Positions 26,661-35,533 of a stretch of DNA of 64,000 nucleotides are shown here, piece after piece. Made by a program: the position numbers and the translations under genes. The notes below the pieces were generated by a model. That model ran no database searches. It worked only from the letters and a program-made list of their open reading frames with translations, and was not told where the DNA came from. The first letter of the stretch is position 1. Each line of letters opens with the position of its first letter. Source of the stretch: Paracoccus isoporae (GTDB lineage Bacteria; Pseudomonadota; Alphaproteobacteria; Rhodobacterales; Rhodobacteraceae); NCBI RefSeq assembly GCF_900101865.1, contig NZ_FNAH01000006.1, positions 124,001 through 188,000 of the forward strand, read 5' to 3'.

Positions 26661-29600
26661 ATGGGCAGGTTGCTCGCGTGTCTGTTGTGTCTTTTCCTGC
26701 CTTTCAGCGTTTTTGCCGAACCGGCGATCACGGTTTCTGACGGGCCGTCGGGGATCGCGGTCAGCGTCTCGGGTCTGGATCCGGATCGCACCTATTGGCT
26801 GACCATCGTGTCGCCGGATGCCGAGGACGGCGCCTATACCAGCTTCGAGTATCTGAGCGGATCGGATCAGGGCGCGGTTGCGTTTCCCGATCCCGGTCCG
26901 GGTCAGCCCATGGAACTGCGGCTGCATGAGAAATCCGCCGGCAACCCGCTTCTGGCCCGCGCCTTGCTGGACGCGCCGGCGGAGGCCGCGATCCCCGTCG
27001 CCGACGCGCGCCTGGTGGATTTCGCCCGGATCTACGGGCTTGCCGGGGATTGGCGGGGCGAGATGGCCTGTGCACAGGGCACCGCAGCGTTCGAGGTCAC
27101 GCTTCGGCCGCATTTCTATGAGAACGGCTATCTGGGCGATCTGCGCCTAACGCTGATCGACGGGCCGGATCAGGGCGCCAGCGGAGAGTGGCCGCTCACC
27201 GTGCAGCACAGGCCGGACACCGGCGCGGTTTCACTGGCTGCCGACTCACCGCGCTCGGTGCCGGTCGAAGGCTACGCCATCCCGCAGATCTTCGGCACGA
27301 CCCTGTCGGAGGACGGGCTGCGTGTCGAAGATGCCAATCTGCAAAGCCAGTCCTGCACGTCGTTCAGCTTTGCGCGGGCACCCCTGCCCGCGCCCGAAAA
27401 TGCGTTGGCCGAGGCCGAGGCGCTGCGGACGGACGGCTTTCTGGGCCAGTGGCAGGGCAGCTATGATTGCGGCGCGCCCACGGCGCTCGACCTGATCTTC
27501 GAGGTCAGCCCGGTCAACGACCTCACCCTCGCCCGCTGGGTGTATCGCGGCACCGGCAAGAACGCCTTCGACGGCGAGGCGCTGTTTCGCGCGCAAGCAG
27601 CGGGGCCCGGACAGATCGGGCTGATGCCGCTGAAATGGGTCAAGCAGCCCTATCGCCACCAGGTCGCGCCGGTGACGTTCAGCCTTGCGCCTGATGGGGC
27701 GGCCATGCAGGGCGAGTTTGCCGGCTGTGGGCCGGTGCAAGTCACGCGCGTCGGTGGCGAGGCAATGGCCGGCGCCGCCACGCAGGTTATGAGCGATGCC
27801 GAGCGTGCCGGGCTGGCCGATCTGGCCGGTCGCTGGTCGGGGCTGACGCCATGCGGCGGCACCGAGCAGTTCATGCAGATCGACCTGCCCGACCTGTCCG
27901 CAGGCGAAACCGGGGTCGATCTTCGCTATGCCGCGTCCAAGGGCGTGGATGCCGGCGCGCATCTGGCCCTGGCAGCCCGGCCCGGCGACCCGATCGAGCT
28001 GAGCCTGATCGAAAAACGCCAGGCGCCGCTCAACCAGCCGATCTTCCTGCCGCGGGAATTGGCGCGCGCGGATGGCGGGTTGGTCATGCAGTTCGATGAG
28101 ACGTGCGATGATGTCGCGCTGCGCCGCGACGACCCGCCGCCACGGTTTGCGGCGCTGCCCGGCGCGACGGATCAGCAAGCGCTGCTGGTTCAGGAGAGCG
28201 ACAAGGCCCTGCGCGTGGCCGCCCCCGCCACGATCTGCCGGACACTTGCGGATTGGGCCGCGGCGCTCAGCCCCGCAGAGGCACGGATGACGCGAGCTGG
28301 CACCTGGGTCACGCATCATGGCGGATGGCCGGTGCTGTTCACCGATCCCTATTTCCAGCCGGTGTTCGGGATGGGCTACCCATCGCTCTCCGCCTCGCCG
28401 GATGTGGGCGAGGCGCTTCTGGCGCCGCTGCGCACGCAATGCGGCGATCTCGGGGTGGAGGATCTGCAACTGCGCACCGCCCTGACACTGGCCTTCGGGG
28501 TCGCGCGCAACAGCGAACTCTTCGGCAGTGAGGCCCAGAGATTCCGCCTCGCCGTGGACCGGGCGCAGGTCGGGCAGGACCGGGCGGCGCGGCTGGCCGA
28601 GGACCTCGCCGCCCTGCCCGACACCCCGGATGCGCGCGAGCGTATCGCGGCACTGCGCACGGAACTGGAGACGCTCGCGTTGCTGGACAGCGAGACGGCG
28701 CGGCTGACGGCCAGCCTCGACGCGGCCGAGGCCCGGATCGTCGCGGCCGGCGAAGAGGCGTTCCTGACCGCGCTCGCCGCTGTGGAAGAGCCGGCCACGC
28801 CCAAAAACCTCGGGCGGGCGGTTGACCTGCTTCAGCAACGCGACCCGGCGGAGCGGTCGCATTGGATCGAACAGCTCGACCGCGCGGCGGGACAACTGGC
28901 CGAGCGGATCGACGCCGGCGAGATGCAGCTTGCCGGGATGCAGGATCTGGCAATCCTGCCGCCGATCGCTGCGGCACTGGAAAAGGCCGAGGAGAAACAG
29001 CGCCGGGCCGACGCGGCGGCAAAATCGGCCCTGCGTGAGCGGATCGCGGGTCTCGGGAAGGTCACAGAACTGCGTCCGGTGCTGACCGCCATCACCGACG
29101 GGGGGAATGATCCGGGTCTGCTGGCGGCATATGACGCGAAGGCGCGCGCGTTGCTGGTGGCCGCCGCAGGTCCAATCCCCGACGCGGAGGCTGCCGAACA
29201 GGCAGATCCCGAGCCGGCCCTGTCGGGCGGCGCGCTGTCCGGCCTGCGCCGCAATGCGCTGATCACCGCATTCCTGACAGGCGATCCGCTGGTGCCTTAC
29301 CGGGCAGATCGGGACAGCACGCTCAGATATCTGCAACGCATGGTGCTGGTGTTCCGCGACTACTGCCCGGCCGCATTGCCGCCCGATCTGCAAACCCGCA
29401 TTGCCGGGCAGTTCGTCGATGTCGGCGCGCTGACCGGCTCGCGCGACCAGATGGCGGCGATGGGTCTGCAGGCGATCGTCGAGGGGCTGGGGGTGCTGGC
29501 CGATCCGGGGAGCGCGATGGCCGGCGCGATCCGTCAGGACGAGATCTTCGCCATGGCCGATGGCGACGCGCAGATCCTGCTGCGCAATCTCGATTGCACC

Positions 29601-29888
29601 GGCCCGGACATGCGCCGCCTGTTCGAGAATGCGCGGGACTATGTGATCGACCCTGCGAAGAACGTGCCGCAGGATCGTCTCGGAATGGCGGAAATCTGTC
29701 TTGTCGCGCTTGATGACGGGATGGTGATGAACGAGACCCGCGCCTATTGCCGCTGCGCGGGCGATCAGCTCGACCGGTCAAGCGCGGAATTGCAGGCCTA
29801 TCTTCGCGCCGATCCGCGGGGACGGTACCGCCAGATCCCCCTGCTCGACCGTGCGCTCGATCAGGCCCTGCGCGGCTGTCGGCAATAG
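26661..29888 (+). CDS. Large exported protein with three related Cys-containing modules, unknown function
   Basis: This 1075-residue protein begins with a clear signal peptide (MGRLLACLLCLFLPFSVFAE). Residues 21-115 look like a small beta-rich domain. Three related modules follow, at about 128-240, 261-365 and 389-490. Each opens with a G-x-W-x-G motif (GDWRG, GQWQG, GRWSG), has a Cys soon after (C137, C270, C398), and ends with a second Cys (C232, C356, C482) followed by a short beta strand. Residues 500-1075 appear mostly helical with Ala/Glu/Arg-rich, coiled-coil-like segments (about 620-800). The tail is Cys-rich (YCRCAG). The start at 26661 is chosen by the signal peptide and a G-rich stretch upstream. 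I do not recognise the family; a periplasmic or extracellular location is likely. Confidence 0.75.
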   Translation: MGRLLACLLCLFLPFSVFAEPAITVSDGPSGIAVSVSGLDPDRTYWLTIVSPDAEDGAYTSFEYLSGSDQGAVAFPDPGPGQPMELRLHEKSAGNPLLARALLDAPAEAAIPVADARLVDFARIYGLAGDWRGEMACAQGTAAFEVTLRPHFYENGYLGDLRLTLIDGPDQGASGEWPLTVQHRPDTGAVSLAADSPRSVPVEGYAIPQIFGTTLSEDGLRVEDANLQSQSCTSFSFARAPLPAPENALAEAEALRTDGFLGQWQGSYDCGAPTALDLIFEVSPVNDLTLARWVYRGTGKNAFDGEALFRAQAAGPGQIGLMPLKWVKQPYRHQVAPVTFSLAPDGAAMQGEFAGCGPVQVTRVGGEAMAGAATQVMSDAERAGLADLAGRWSGLTPCGGTEQFMQIDLPDLSAGETGVDLRYAASKGVDAGAHLALAARPGDPIELSLIEKRQAPLNQPIFLPRELARADGGLVMQFDETCDDVALRRDDPPPRFAALPGATDQQALLVQESDKALRVAAPATICRTLADWAAALSPAEARMTRAGTWVTHHGGWPVLFTDPYFQPVFGMGYPSLSASPDVGEALLAPLRTQCGDLGVEDLQLRTALTLAFGVARNSELFGSEAQRFRLAVDRAQVGQDRAARLAEDLAALPDTPDARERIAALRTELETLALLDSETARLTASLDAAEARIVAAGEEAFLTALAAVEEPATPKNLGRAVDLLQQRDPAERSHWIEQLDRAAGQLAERIDAGEMQLAGMQDLAILPPIAAALEKAEEKQRRADAAAKSALRERIAGLGKVTELRPVLTAITDGGNDPGLLAAYDAKARALLVAAAGPIPDAEAAEQADPEPALSGGALSGLRRNALITAFLTGDPLVPYRADRDSTLRYLQRMVLVFRDYCPAALPPDLQTRIAGQFVDVGALTGSRDQMAAMGLQAIVEGLGVLADPGSAMAGAIRQDEIFAMADGDAQILLRNLDCTGPDMRRLFENARDYVIDPAKNVPQDRLGMAEICLVALDDGMVMNETRAYCRCAGDQLDRSSAELQAYLRADPRGRYRQIPLLDRALDQALRGCRQ

Positions 29889-30089
29889 CAGGCGGGATGT
29901 CATGTCCCGGAAGCAAGAGGCGGTACGCGCGGCACCAGGACTCGTCGGGACGGCTGACGGTTCAATCGGCCGACTTGTCAGGTAGGATCTGCTGGTGGCT
30001 TTGCGGATGACAGGTTCGGCCCGCAGCGGGTGCCGAAATCCGGTCTGCTCCAGTCCCGGCGCCATCTTCCTGACCAGGTCATCGGCGTT

Positions 30090-30899
30090 TTACGGCGGCC
30101 CCCGGCCCGTGTCAGCCAGCACCTGTCTTGCACGATCAATCAGAGGCTTGTCGACCATCTTGCCATCGACCTGAACGACCGAGCCATCAGCGGCGGATAA
30201 GGCGGACAACACCCGGCGCGCCCACGCGACTTCGCCCTCGGAGGGTGTGAACCCGTCATTCGTGAACGCGACCTGCGCGGGATGAATGCAGAGTTTTGCA
30301 CCAAATCCAAGCCTACGCGACCTGGCCACTTCTTCCGCCAGGACGCCGCCGTCCCTGAGTTCGGTTGTCACGCCATCGACCGGCGGCACCAACCCCGCCA
30401 GCCGCGAGGCAAGCACGATTTCAAACCGGGCGGGATCGAGAACCGGACCGGTGCCGGGGATCCGTGTATCCGCGCTGAAATCCAGGTTTCCAAAGGCTAG
30501 CCGGGACACTCCGGGGCAGGTGGCCGAGCGGCGCAGTGCCGCGAGACCCTCGGCCGTCTCGATCAGTCCGATCAGCGCGCGGCCAGGCAGCTTTTCCGCC
30601 ACCGCCGACAGGCTGTCTGGGGTGGCTTTCGGGACCATGACAGCCGAAATGTCGCAACGGGACAATGCCGCCAGATCATCTTGGAACCACGGGGTATCCG
30701 CCGCATTGACCCTTACGAGTCCCCTCCCGCCCCTGCCGAACCAGGCCACGACATGGTCCCGCGCTTCGGATTTCGCGCCGGGTCCGACCGCGTCTTCGAG
30801 GTCGAGGATGATCGCGTCGGCGCCCGATCCTGTCGCCTTGGCGAACCGTTCTGGCATGATCCCCGGCACAAACAGGTAGCTGCGCGGCGTCCTCATCAT
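30090..30899 (-). CDS. CitE/HpcH-type CoA-ester lyase
   Basis: This is a 269-residue (or 268 from the second ATG) TIM-barrel protein of the HpcH/HpaI aldolase and citrate-lyase beta family. It begins RTPRSYLFVPG, shows IILDLEDAVGP (metal-binding region, about residue 32), VRVNAADTPW, LIGLIETAEGL (metal-binding Glu) and the tail signatures KLCIHPAQV and DGKMVDKPLIDRA. These match stand-alone CoA-ester lyases such as (S)-citramalyl-CoA, malyl-CoA or methylmalyl-CoA lyase. It is the last gene of the leftward operon headed at 35335 and its start overlaps the stop of the hydratase gene. After CoA transfer and hydration, cleavage to acetyl-CoA plus a 2-oxo acid is the logical step. The precise substrate is inferred, not shown. 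Confidence 0.85.
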   Translation of the reverse strand: MMRTPRSYLFVPGIMPERFAKATGSGADAIILDLEDAVGPGAKSEARDHVVAWFGRGGRGLVRVNAADTPWFQDDLAALSRCDISAVMVPKATPDSLSAVAEKLPGRALIGLIETAEGLAALRRSATCPGVSRLAFGNLDFSADTRIPGTGPVLDPARFEIVLASRLAGLVPPVDGVTTELRDGGVLAEEVARSRRLGFGAKLCIHPAQVAFTNDGFTPSEGEVAWARRVLSALSAADGSVVQVDGKMVDKPLIDRARQVLADTGRGPP

Positions 30900-31744
30900 G
30901 CGTACTCGACCACGGCGGTGGCCTGCATGGCAAGCTCGCCGTCCGGCCCCTTTGCCCAAAGCGGTATCGCGCCGTCCGCCTCTGCCCCGGCTTCCAGCTT
31001 GAAGGGGCGGTCCGCAAAAAGCGGCGCCGTGCCACGGAACTCAAAGCGGGTCAGGCGCCCCCTGCTGGTGGACGTGGCAAAGCCCTGAAGCAGGATCGCC
31101 GTCAACGGCCCATGCACGACGATATCGCGGTAATCCTCCTCCTCACGGGCATAGGTCCTGTCGTAGTGGATGCGGTGGCCATTCGACGTGAGGGCAGAGA
31201 AGCGGAACAGCCGGACAGGATCGGGGGTGAATTCTTCTGAGCGGGTGGCGCCCTTTGGTGCGGGCGAGAGAGCAGGCTTTGCTGCGCCCGGTGCCGCGGC
31301 CTCGCGGTAGACGATGTCCTGCTCTTCCTCGATGCAGAGTTTTCCGTCCTGCGACAGTCGGTGTTTGAGCGTGACGAAGACAAGCTGCCCCGCGCGGCCG
31401 GATTTCGCCTTGACGGCCATGATCTCACTGACCTTCTCGGCTTCCCGACCGATGGTGAGCGGCGCATGGTGTGTCAGTCGGCCGCCAGCCCACATGCGGC
31501 GGGGCAGGTTGACGGCCGGCAGGAAGCCGCCACGCTTGGGATGGCCATCCTGTCCAACATCCCGTTGCCGCACGAACGGGTTGAATTGCAACCAATGCCA
31601 GCCGGGCGGCAGTGGATCGCCGTCTGCCGGCGCGTGATCCAGGTCCAGCGTTGCGGCCAGGCCGGTGGCGCGTTCGGCCGAGATCGTCTGGACAAGTCGC
31701 TCTGTGCGGCCGATCGCGTCGGAGTATTCATGTTCGGTCAGCAT
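30896..31744 (-). CDS. MaoC/HTD2-like hydratase (mesaconyl-C4-CoA or itaconyl-CoA hydratase type)
   Basis: This 282-residue protein has a two-hotdog layout. The N-terminal half carries WAGGRLTHHAPLTIG and the C-terminal half the key motif LTSNGHRIHYDRTYA (about residues 186-200), the hydratase motif of the FAS1-like/HTD2 group. Known members hydrate mesaconyl-C4-CoA or itaconyl-CoA to citramalyl-CoA, or act as beta-hydroxyacyl dehydratases. The AAAGGCAG ribosome binding site supports the ATG at 31744. Its gene overlaps the CitE-type lyase gene, which fits a hydration-then-cleavage pair. Specificity is inference from context. Confidence 0.82.
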   Translation of the reverse strand: MLTEHEYSDAIGRTERLVQTISAERATGLAATLDLDHAPADGDPLPPGWHWLQFNPFVRQRDVGQDGHPKRGGFLPAVNLPRRMWAGGRLTHHAPLTIGREAEKVSEIMAVKAKSGRAGQLVFVTLKHRLSQDGKLCIEEEQDIVYREAAAPGAAKPALSPAPKGATRSEEFTPDPVRLFRFSALTSNGHRIHYDRTYAREEEDYRDIVVHGPLTAILLQGFATSTSRGRLTRFEFRGTAPLFADRPFKLEAGAEADGAIPLWAKGPDGELAMQATAVVEYA

Positions 31745-31754
31745 TGTCTGCCTT

Positions 31755-32948
31755 TCAGTAAATGGCCCCGCTCTCGACTAAAGCGTCGATCCGCGCACGG
31801 CCGAGACCAAGAAGTTCGCCGTAAACGTAGTCCTCATCGCCCCCGAGCGCGGGTGTCCCGCGCGTGATGCCCGGTGAGTCGTCCCCGGCGAAACGCGCGG
31901 GGCGGCCCACCGCGGCGCGTCGTTTGCCATCTGTTTCGGCGACATCGAGGATCGCGCCGCGGGCCCGCATATGCGGATCCAACACGATGTCAGAAGCGGC
32001 CCATGAGATATGCGCGGCAATGCCAGCCGCCTGCAGTGTCTCGGCAGCGGCTTCGCCATTTCGTTCTGCGGTCCATTGGCTGACCGGGCCGTCAAGTTCG
32101 CGGCGGTTCGCGTGGCGGTCCGCCTGCGTGGCAAAGCGCGGGTCTTCGGCGAGGTTCGGCTGTTCCATGATCGCCGCAAGCCTCTGCCACTCGGCATCGC
32201 TTGACACCGAGACCGACAGCCAGCGATCCTCGTCAGCCGTCGGGAACACACCGTGAGGCGCACGCGCCATGTCGTCATTTCCCATGCGACCGACCGCTAC
32301 TCCGCCGGAGGCAGCGGTCAGAAAATCGCCGACCAGAGACGACGCGACCTCTCGGGCGGCGACATCCACATGGCAGCCCTTGCCGGTGCGGCGACGGCGA
32401 TTGAGCGCGGCCAGGGTGGCAAGCGCCGCGTGCATGCCGACCGAGTGGTCCATGACGTGCCGCATCTCGACCGGGGGACCGTCTGCGTGACCCGAGAGAT
32501 AGCCCAGCCCACCCCAAGCGCCGAACAGCGGCGCATAGCCGGCGAAATGGCTTTCCGGGCCGTCCTGGCCCGACGAGGATACGGAGACCATGACGATATC
32601 GCGCTTCACGGCGCGCAAGACATCGTAGCCCAGGCCGAGGCGGCTCATCACGCCCGCACGGAAGCTTTCGGCGGCCACATCGGCGATGCTGACCAGCTTC
32701 TTTGCCAGGACAACCCCATCGGCGTGCTTGAGGTTCAGCCGCACCGAAAGCTTGTTCGACGATACCTGATCGAAGGTCGCGGGTCCGTGCCGGCCATAGA
32801 CGGCGTGGGGCTTGCGAAAGATGTCGGGCCGCAGTGCCGTTTCAATCTTGATGACCTCGGCCCCCATCTGGCTGAGCATATGGGTGCAAAAAGGTCCGGC
32901 GGCATGGACGGTGAAATCTGCAATGCGAAGATCTGCGAGAGGCTTCAT
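31755..32948 (-). CDS. Class III CoA-transferase, CaiB/BaiF family (Asp-containing subunit)
   Basis: This 397-residue protein has the CoA-transferase III fold. The N-terminus shows MLSQMGAEVIKIE (CoA-binding region), NLKHADG and the motif VMDHSVGMHAAL, in which D167 aligns with the catalytic Asp that forms the enzyme-bound acyl anhydride. It starts inside the last codons of the adjacent CaiB gene (4-base overlap). Paired CaiB-type genes are known to encode heteromeric dicarboxylate CoA-transferases such as BbsEF. The likely role is transfer of CoA from a donor such as succinyl-CoA to the imported acid. Confidence 0.87.
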   Translation of the reverse strand: MKPLADLRIADFTVHAAGPFCTHMLSQMGAEVIKIETALRPDIFRKPHAVYGRHGPATFDQVSSNKLSVRLNLKHADGVVLAKKLVSIADVAAESFRAGVMSRLGLGYDVLRAVKRDIVMVSVSSSGQDGPESHFAGYAPLFGAWGGLGYLSGHADGPPVEMRHVMDHSVGMHAALATLAALNRRRRTGKGCHVDVAAREVASSLVGDFLTAASGGVAVGRMGNDDMARAPHGVFPTADEDRWLSVSVSSDAEWQRLAAIMEQPNLAEDPRFATQADRHANRRELDGPVSQWTAERNGEAAAETLQAAGIAAHISWAASDIVLDPHMRARGAILDVAETDGKRRAAVGRPARFAGDDSPGITRGTPALGGDEDYVYGELLGLGRARIDALVESGAIY

Positions 32949-34096
32949 GCGGTGGCCCTCCGGCCGGCCGGGCAGGACAGAATGGACTGATCCGCGCCAA
33001 TGCCGGGGAGCGTGTCACTGACCGGCAGCGGGTCCGGCCCGAAACGGAACGGCAGCGCCTGCACCTTTACTGGCCCGTCCGGCGTATCGATCGTCGCAAA
33101 GATGCCACGCGCGGTTTCTTGAGTGCCGGACAGAACCTGCTCCGGCGCGTTGTAGCGCGCCATGGGAACGCCGAGTGTCTGAGCCCTAGCGACCATTTCC
33201 TCGACCTTGCGGGTGCGCGCCCAGTCCCGGATACGCCGGTTGATCTCGGCGCCGCGCGCGCTGCGACCAACCTCGTCTTTCAGATGGGGGTCTCTTGCCC
33301 AATCCTTCGCTCCGAGAAGTTCGATCAGCCCCTGCCACTGACGGTTTTCCAGCGTCAGCAACTCGACGTAGCCATCCGCGCATTCGATCACGCCACCGAA
33401 CTTGAACGACCGGGTCAGGCGGTGTTCCACCGATCCGTCGCCGAAGCGCTGAACTGCGAACGCGCCGACAGCGACGTTGGCATCCTGGACAGAGGCGTCA
33501 ACGAACTGGCCCTGTCCGGTCCAAAGCGCCGCCAGTGCCGCCATCGCCGCGGTCGTGCCGCCCTGCATCTCGGCGAAATGCCCGGCGATCTTCAAGGGCG
33601 GACGGTCCGGGAAAAGGTCGGCCGTCAGTCCGTTCGGCAGCAGAAATCCCTCGCCGCCAGCGTGAATTAGATTGATTTCGTCGCCCTTCCAATGTGCCTT
33701 CGGGCCGAATGCGCCGAACGGCAGGACCGAGAGGTGCACGATATGCGGGTGATCCCCGGCGATGGTTGCCTCATCAAGTCCGAGCCCGGCGCGTTCCGCG
33801 ACCGGCGTGTCATCGATAAGGATATCGGCCCCTGCCAGCAGCTTGTGCATGTTTCGTCGGAAGTCGGGCGTTGCCGGATCGCAGACCACGCTGCGCTTGC
33901 CGAGAGACAGATAGATGAACAGCGCGCTCTGACCATCGGGAAGGAGCGGATGCTCCTCCCTGAGCGGGCTGCCGGTGGAAGGTTCAGCCATGACGACCTC
34001 GGCACCCATCTGGCACATCAGCCGACCGGCCTGCGCCGCGGCGACGCCGTTGGCACGTTCGATGACGCGTAGGCCGGACAGAGGCTTGTCAGTCAT
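32945..34096 (-). CDS. Class III CoA-transferase family protein with Glu at the catalytic Asp position
   Basis: This 383-residue CaiB/BaiF protein lies directly upstream of, and overlaps, another CaiB gene. It has LMCQMGAEVVMAEP and SLGKRSVVCD at the N-terminus. In the active-site segment it reads GHFAEMQGGTTAAMAALAAL, where E176 takes the place of the catalytic Asp of its neighbour. It may be a non-catalytic partner subunit, although Glu could in principle act. It lies 15 bp after the MaoC-like gene. No strong ribosome binding site is seen before the ATG, which fits coupled translation. Confidence 0.82.
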   Translation of the reverse strand: MTDKPLSGLRVIERANGVAAAQAGRLMCQMGAEVVMAEPSTGSPLREEHPLLPDGQSALFIYLSLGKRSVVCDPATPDFRRNMHKLLAGADILIDDTPVAERAGLGLDEATIAGDHPHIVHLSVLPFGAFGPKAHWKGDEINLIHAGGEGFLLPNGLTADLFPDRPPLKIAGHFAEMQGGTTAAMAALAALWTGQGQFVDASVQDANVAVGAFAVQRFGDGSVEHRLTRSFKFGGVIECADGYVELLTLENRQWQGLIELLGAKDWARDPHLKDEVGRSARGAEINRRIRDWARTRKVEEMVARAQTLGVPMARYNAPEQVLSGTQETARGIFATIDTPDGPVKVQALPFRFGPDPLPVSDTLPGIGADQSILSCPAGRRATA

Positions 34097-34111
34097 GGCC
34101 GAACGTTCTCG

Positions 34112-35335
34112 TCAGCGGACGACCGGCAGGTCCAACTCGAGCGTCCCGCAATCGAGAAACACCCGCAGTTCAGGGTCGCGCGACTGAAGCGCAACCGTAG
34201 CAATGCCGGGCGTGGTGATTTCGCCGCGCTGATTCTCGCCCCAGATCTCGATGTCCACCAGGGCGTGGCCGTCCTTGATGTATTTCTTCGACACCTTGCC
34301 TTTGCACCATGTGCTGTCGCCCATCGTGTTGAAGCGGCGCATTTCGGTGCGGACCCGCTTGAGGAACGCCGCATCGCCCATCCAGTTGGTGACCAGCGAT
34401 GCCATCCAGGACGAACGCTGCGGACCGTAATCGTAAACACCGGGAACGCCGACCTCCTTGGCCGTGCTTTCGCGATGATGGCCGATACCGGTATATTCGA
34501 TGCCGCCGCCCGCTTCGGGATTGCGGAAGAAATGGCCCGGATGCTTCATCGCGTTCTGGAAGACGACGCCATGGGTGTGACCACGTCCCGACCCAACCAG
34601 GAAGCCCATCGTGTCCATCAGCGACAGCGGCCCGCGCACGATGGTGTCGAGGCTTTCGCCTTCTGTCACGTCCTCCCAGTAGCGCACCTTGGAGCCGCGG
34701 ATCTTCATCGGCTCATCCATGATGCATGCGTCGAGCGCCTCGAATTCTTCCTGGGTGTATTCGTAGGTGGTGATGTCCTTGTACTTGCCCGCGTCCCGCG
34801 CCGCCTTGCGTTCATGGCGCGTACAAGTCCCCAGGGCGCGGGAAAGCATGTCACCATGCTGGTTGAAATAGGTTGCCTCGACATATTGAAGCACGAGCCT
34901 GCCCGAAAACTTGCTTTCCTTCACATCGATGCCGATCACGCGTTCGATGGCATTGATCCGGTCGCCAGGACGGATGTGGCGGAAGATCTCCCAGTCGTTC
35001 CCGGCGTAGAAGCCATGCACCCCAGGCAGTCCCCAGCGGGTCCGGCCGATCCAGCCGAGCGCCATCGGGAACATCGGATGTCCGAGCTGTGTGCCATAGC
35101 GAGACGCCGCGCCATAGCCAGGATCGCGATAGAGCGGGTTCAGGTCGCCGATGCCGTTGCACCAGTTGCGCAGCGTGTCGGCGGTCGCATCCTGGAGGTA
35201 GGGGCCCTCGGGACGCAATTGCAGCCCCACCATCTTTTCGGCGGCGGCAATCGCCTCGTTGGTGATTTTTCCTTCGGCGGGCGCGCCGCCCATGCCCTTG
35301 GCGTCATCTTCCTTGGCTATCTCTGCGGTGATCAC
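34112..35335 (-). CDS. MaoC-like double-hotdog acyl-CoA dehydratase/hydratase
   Basis: This 407-residue protein starts at GTG, with GGGAG upstream. The first hotdog half holds WCNGIGDLNPLYRDPGYG (about residues 58-75), the hydratase-type motif with Asp/Asn and His-like positions, followed by FRHIRPGD. The second half holds VRYWEDVTEGESL and GHTHGVVFQNAM, then YDYGPQRSSWMASL and WGENQRGEITTPG. Two hotdog domains in one chain are typical of large MaoC-type enoyl-CoA hydratases. It is the first gene of the five-gene leftward operon, and a strong promoter with a TAATGCATTA palindrome lies 65-95 bp upstream. The substrate is unknown. Confidence 0.8.
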   Translation of the reverse strand: MITAEIAKEDDAKGMGGAPAEGKITNEAIAAAEKMVGLQLRPEGPYLQDATADTLRNWCNGIGDLNPLYRDPGYGAASRYGTQLGHPMFPMALGWIGRTRWGLPGVHGFYAGNDWEIFRHIRPGDRINAIERVIGIDVKESKFSGRLVLQYVEATYFNQHGDMLSRALGTCTRHERKAARDAGKYKDITTYEYTQEEFEALDACIMDEPMKIRGSKVRYWEDVTEGESLDTIVRGPLSLMDTMGFLVGSGRGHTHGVVFQNAMKHPGHFFRNPEAGGGIEYTGIGHHRESTAKEVGVPGVYDYGPQRSSWMASLVTNWMGDAAFLKRVRTEMRRFNTMGDSTWCKGKVSKKYIKDGHALVDIEIWGENQRGEITTPGIATVALQSRDPELRVFLDCGTLELDLPVVR

Positions 35336-35399
35336 TTTCAGAGTCTCCCTGTCGGTCTGGTGTCAGGTGGGATAGACGCCCCACGCTGGCTCTCTCGTA

Positions 35400-35429
35400 T
35401 ATATAATGCATTATTTTTCGGACGGTCAA
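35400..35429 (-). promoter_or_regulatory. Probable promoter and GntR operator for the CoA-transferase/hydratase operon
   Basis: On the minus strand, TTGACC (35429-35424) is followed after 17 bases by TTATAT (35406-35401), or after 18 by TATATA. The perfect palindrome ATAATGCATTAT (35403-35414) sits in the spacer and overlaps the -10 region. This is an ideal repressor position. Confidence 0.65.
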
Positions 35430-35511
35430 GCAGCGAATTTCAGGTTGATAATGCGCCGACTACAACAAAAACGCGTTGAACGGGCACAATGGCCCGTTAT
35501 CACTCGCCACT

Positions 35512-35523
35512 TTAATGCATTAA
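35512..35523. promoter_or_regulatory. Second palindrome TTAATGCATTAA, probable accessory GntR operator
   Basis: A perfect 12-bp palindrome shares the TAATGCATTA core with the site at 35403. It is 109 bp away and just past the end of the isochorismatase-like gene, so a looped or co-operative repression complex is possible. Confidence 0.55.
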
Positions 35524-35533
35524 GAGGCGACTA

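Noticed and set aside
29889..30089. Possible transposase or gene remnant between the large exported protein and the CitE-type gene
   Set aside because: A reverse open frame of 95 codons covers it, but I recognise no transposase motif or terminal repeat, so nothing can be supported.
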